Positions 5,355 through 7,306 of a stretch of 7,306 nt of DNA are shown in pieces. The notes beneath the pieces were generated by a model. It ran no database searches, had not been told where the DNA came from, and was given only the letters and a program-made list of their open reading frames with translations. Origin of the DNA: Bacteroidota bacterium (GTDB taxonomy: Bacteria; Bacteroidota; Ignavibacteria; Ignavibacteriales; Melioribacteraceae); NCBI GenBank assembly GCA_023381535.1, contig JAMCSN010000130.1:1-7306 (forward strand), read 5' to 3'. How positions within the stretch are numbered: the first letter of the stretch is position 1; each line of letters opens with the position of its first letter. The translations under genes and the position numbers were made by a program.

Positions 5355-7136
5355 TTATTTAACCAGCAGCATTTTCTTCGTAATGGAATTACTTCCGGTT
5401 GTGAGATTATAGAAATAAACACCGCTTGGTAAATTTGTTGCTTTAAATTCAACTTCATACTTACCCGCTTCATAAACTCCGTCAGCTAGAATTTGAATCT
5501 CTCTTCCAAGCACGTCAAACACTTTTAGTTTTATCTGGCTCTTAAGCGGAAGCGAGAAACTAATCTTTGTAGTTGGGTTAAAAGGGTTAGGATAGTTTTG
5601 AGATAATTCGAAAGTATTTAATACTTCAGTATGGTTATCCACAGATGATGGAATGTTTTTGTTAAAAGTTACTGTTGTTGGATAGCCAGTGTGAATTATA
5701 TCTAGATCCCCGTCATCATCAACATCTGCCATAATAGGAATTAAATTAAAACCAACTTCTTTTCTTTGACCTAATTTATATCCCATTTTGGCATTGGAAT
5801 CACCGAATAATAAATCAGGCGTATTAAGTTCTATTCCAAAAGTGACTTCAGCAGAATCCTGACATTCCTTACAAACCTGGTAATTTGAAACAATCATATC
5901 AAAACGGTTATCGCCATTGACATCGCCTGATGTAAAAAAAGCAAAATTTTCACCTCCAGAGAAATTGGTTTTAGGCGGATCAGTATTAAATATTCCAAGA
6001 GGATTTTGCAGTAACACGGCACCTCCTCCAACTGACCCAAAGCCGGCTATATCATTCAATCCATTTTTGTTATAATCAATAACAAATATTTGCGCCAAGT
6101 CATTGATGGACTTCCCGATTACATGATGGTCAAAACTGCCTTTGCCATTATTATAATAGATATAAGTACCTGTTGAATCTGGGTTTGAATTGAGATCGAA
6201 AGTTCTTTGCAAGACTAAATCTAAATTACCGTCATTGTTCATATCAACTAATTGAGCTTGAGTGATATATTGTCCCAGATAAATTACGTTTGTATCACGT
6301 TCAAATGTTCCGGTACCATCGTTAATTAATATTCTCCAAGCATTATTAATCTCACCATTAAGGGATTCTTTACTAATCAGATCAAAATAACCGTCACCGT
6401 TAACATCTCCGACAGCTATAATTATCCCTCCATTTTTGTTATAGGGGTAAAGAATCTGGTGTTTATGATATTTACCATCTTTATCTCCAAGACAAGTTGT
6501 AACTTCCGTAGAAAATTCACCCCCGGTAATCATATCAACAATACCGTCGTTATTAACATCGACCAGATACTTCACATCATACAATTCAGGCACTTGCACA
6601 TTTTTTGTAAAATTTCCTTTGCCATCATTATAGCTAACGATGCCTGCCCCTGATACAATATCAATATAGCCGTCTTTGTTGTAATCAATTGCAATCGCTT
6701 TATAACTGGGAAAATCATAACGAACAAGACTATCAAATCTTGCTACCGTTGGATTTGTTATTTCAATTGAAAAACGCCAGTTGAATGATCTTAATGTGTC
6801 ATTTCCATTGATTAAAGGACCGAACGATGCGTCAATTATTTCTCCACAGAAGAAAGGCTTTTCGGGAATGAACATAAATGCATTAATAACACTATCAATC
6901 TCGGTTTTACCACACACCAAACCACTGTTAGACCCATAAACTCTAAAGGGATTCTTTTGCTCTATACTAAATAATCTTATGTCATGGTTAAGGCTTACTT
7001 CTATCCTTGCATTTCGTCCAGCCCCGATTGAATTTTGCGATGGTTTGACTTCAGTAACTTTTAGGTTCTGACATCTTATCGATATCGATGTTAATATTGA
7101 TATTGTCCATATTAGTTTTTTCATGTCAATTCGCAT
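5355..7136 (-). CDS. Secreted FG-GAP/VCBS repeat protein with type IX secretion sorting domain
   Basis: This 593-residue protein is exported by Sec, then across the outer membrane by the type IX (Por) system. A signal peptide covers about 5-23 ([19 protein letters not shown]). Residues about 27-127 look like an Ig-like (SbsA/Big_5-type) domain, with Cys75 and Cys97 possibly disulfide-bonded. Seven FG-GAP/VCBS repeats follow, each with a calcium-loop motif: DYNKDGYID (151), DVNNDGIVD (193), DVNGDGYFD (244), DMNNDGNLD (298), DYNKNGLND (354), DVNGDNRFD (405) and DVDDDGDLD (471). Seven repeats suit a complete seven-bladed beta-propeller of the integrin-alpha type. A type A sorting domain fills 509-593 ([20 protein letters not shown] at 511-530, [26 protein letters not shown] at the end). 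The start at 7136 has GAAG 7 nt upstream; MKK at 7124 is an equally good signal-peptide start. The gene looks more AT-rich than its neighbours. Its role is probably adhesion or surface binding; no enzyme domain is seen. It is convergent with the 230-residue gene and no partner is visible. Confidence 0.88.
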   Translation of the reverse strand: MRIDMKKLIWTISILTSISIRCQNLKVTEVKPSQNSIGAGRNARIEVSLNHDIRLFSIEQKNPFRVYGSNSGLVCGKTEIDSVINAFMFIPEKPFFCGEIIDASFGPLINGNDTLRSFNWRFSIEITNPTVARFDSLVRYDFPSYKAIAIDYNKDGYIDIVSGAGIVSYNDGKGNFTKNVQVPELYDVKYLVDVNNDGIVDMITGGEFSTEVTTCLGDKDGKYHKHQILYPYNKNGGIIIAVGDVNGDGYFDLISKESLNGEINNAWRILINDGTGTFERDTNVIYLGQYITQAQLVDMNNDGNLDLVLQRTFDLNSNPDSTGTYIYYNNGKGSFDHHVIGKSINDLAQIFVIDYNKNGLNDIAGFGSVGGGAVLLQNPLGIFNTDPPKTNFSGGENFAFFTSGDVNGDNRFDMIVSNYQVCKECQDSAEVTFGIELNTPDLLFGDSNAKMGYKLGQRKEVGFNLIPIMADVDDDGDLDIIHTGYPTTVTFNKNIPSSVDNHTEVLNTFELSQNYPNPFNPTTKISFSLPLKSQIKLKVFDVLGREIQILADGVYEAGKYEVEFKATNLPSGVYFYNLTTGSNSITKKMLLVK

Positions 7137-7182
7137 TACGAATCTTCTTTTTATTAGGAATACTATTAATAACCCAAGTTTA

Positions 7183-7281
7183 TTTTTTATGAACTACCTC
7201 ACCATAAAAGTTTGTTTCTCTTCCGTACTTAAAACCAGAAGGTTTTTTGCTAAAATTGATAAACTTTTTTTTCTACGTCAT
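7183..7281 (-). other. Interrupted micro-ORF upstream of the sorting-domain gene
   Basis: On the minus strand a strong Shine-Dalgarno (GGGAGG, 7291-7286) precedes ATG at 7281-7279, followed by ACG and TAG (7275-7273). After the TAG the same frame stays open for 30 basic codons (KKKFINFSKKPSGF... [10 protein letters not shown]) up to TAA at 7182-7180. The start, its ribosome site and the open frame share one phase, broken only by the TAG. It could be a small-protein gene with a nonsense mutation, a start-stop leader ORF, or coincidence. The frame is also open upstream to the window edge (HLLSKGGN), so the TAG might simply end a gene lying off the right edge. Confidence 0.25.
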
Positions 7282-7306
7282 ATTTCCTCCCTTACTAAGA
7301 AGATGT

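Noticed and set aside
5123..5473. Minus-strand frame spanning the intergenic hairpins and the end of the sorting-domain gene
   Set aside because: It overlaps two real genes and three hairpins, and its sequence is not protein-like.
7273..7275. Amber (TAG) recoding, suggested by TAG in the micro-ORF and TAGs recurring in the 42-bp repeats
   Set aside because: TAG serves as a normal stop for the transpeptidase-like gene (1341-1343), no full-length gene here has an internal TAG, and the examples are in unproven frames.

Overview
The window looks like chromosomal DNA from a member of the Bacteroidota/Chlorobiota group, most likely an Ignavibacteria-type lineage. The strongest clue is the minus-strand protein on the right. 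It ends in a type IX secretion sorting domain with the [19 protein letters not shown] signature, which is very common in Ignavibacteria. An outer-membrane Omp85-type protein confirms a two-membrane envelope. The candidate promoters look sigma-70-like (TTGACT-N17-TACATT, TTGATT-N17-TATAAA). This lineage call is from pattern recognition only; no search was run.

Layout, left to right. Positions 2-538 hold the 3' end of a MaeB-type malic enzyme (its phosphotransacetylase-like C-terminal domain), followed by a 12-bp hairpin. Positions 717-3475 hold a two-gene plus-strand unit: a membrane-anchored YkuD-fold L,D-transpeptidase-like protein, then, 8 nt later, an Omp85/BamA-TamA-like protein with three POTRA-like domains and a beta-barrel. 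Both act in the envelope, one at peptidoglycan and one at the outer membrane. The transpeptidase has serine where the catalytic cysteine is expected.

Positions 3476-4417 have no gene I can support, but the stretch is highly structured. It holds a sigma-70-like promoter, seven units of a degenerate tandem repeat of exactly 42 bp, a nested hairpin, and a 100-bp element framed by 16-bp inverted arms with a GAT triplet about every 10 bp inside it. At 4481-5173 there is an unrecognised, probably helical, lysine-rich 230-residue protein. It has its own promoter, whose spacer contains a perfect palindrome that could be an operator.

Positions 5174-5354 separate this gene from a convergent one and carry three consecutive hairpins, probably terminators. 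The minus-strand gene (7136 to 5355) encodes a secreted protein with a signal peptide, an Ig-like domain, seven FG-GAP/VCBS calcium-binding repeats (a plausible seven-bladed propeller) and the type IX sorting domain. Upstream of it, at the right edge, is a Shine-Dalgarno-led ATG whose frame is stopped at codon 3 and then stays open for 30 more codons.

I see no rRNA, tRNA, CRISPR array or transposase. The most distinctive items are the Cys-to-Ser transpeptidase paired with an Omp85 protein, and the patterned gene-free region between 3476 and 4417. None of it amounts to a demonstrated new system.
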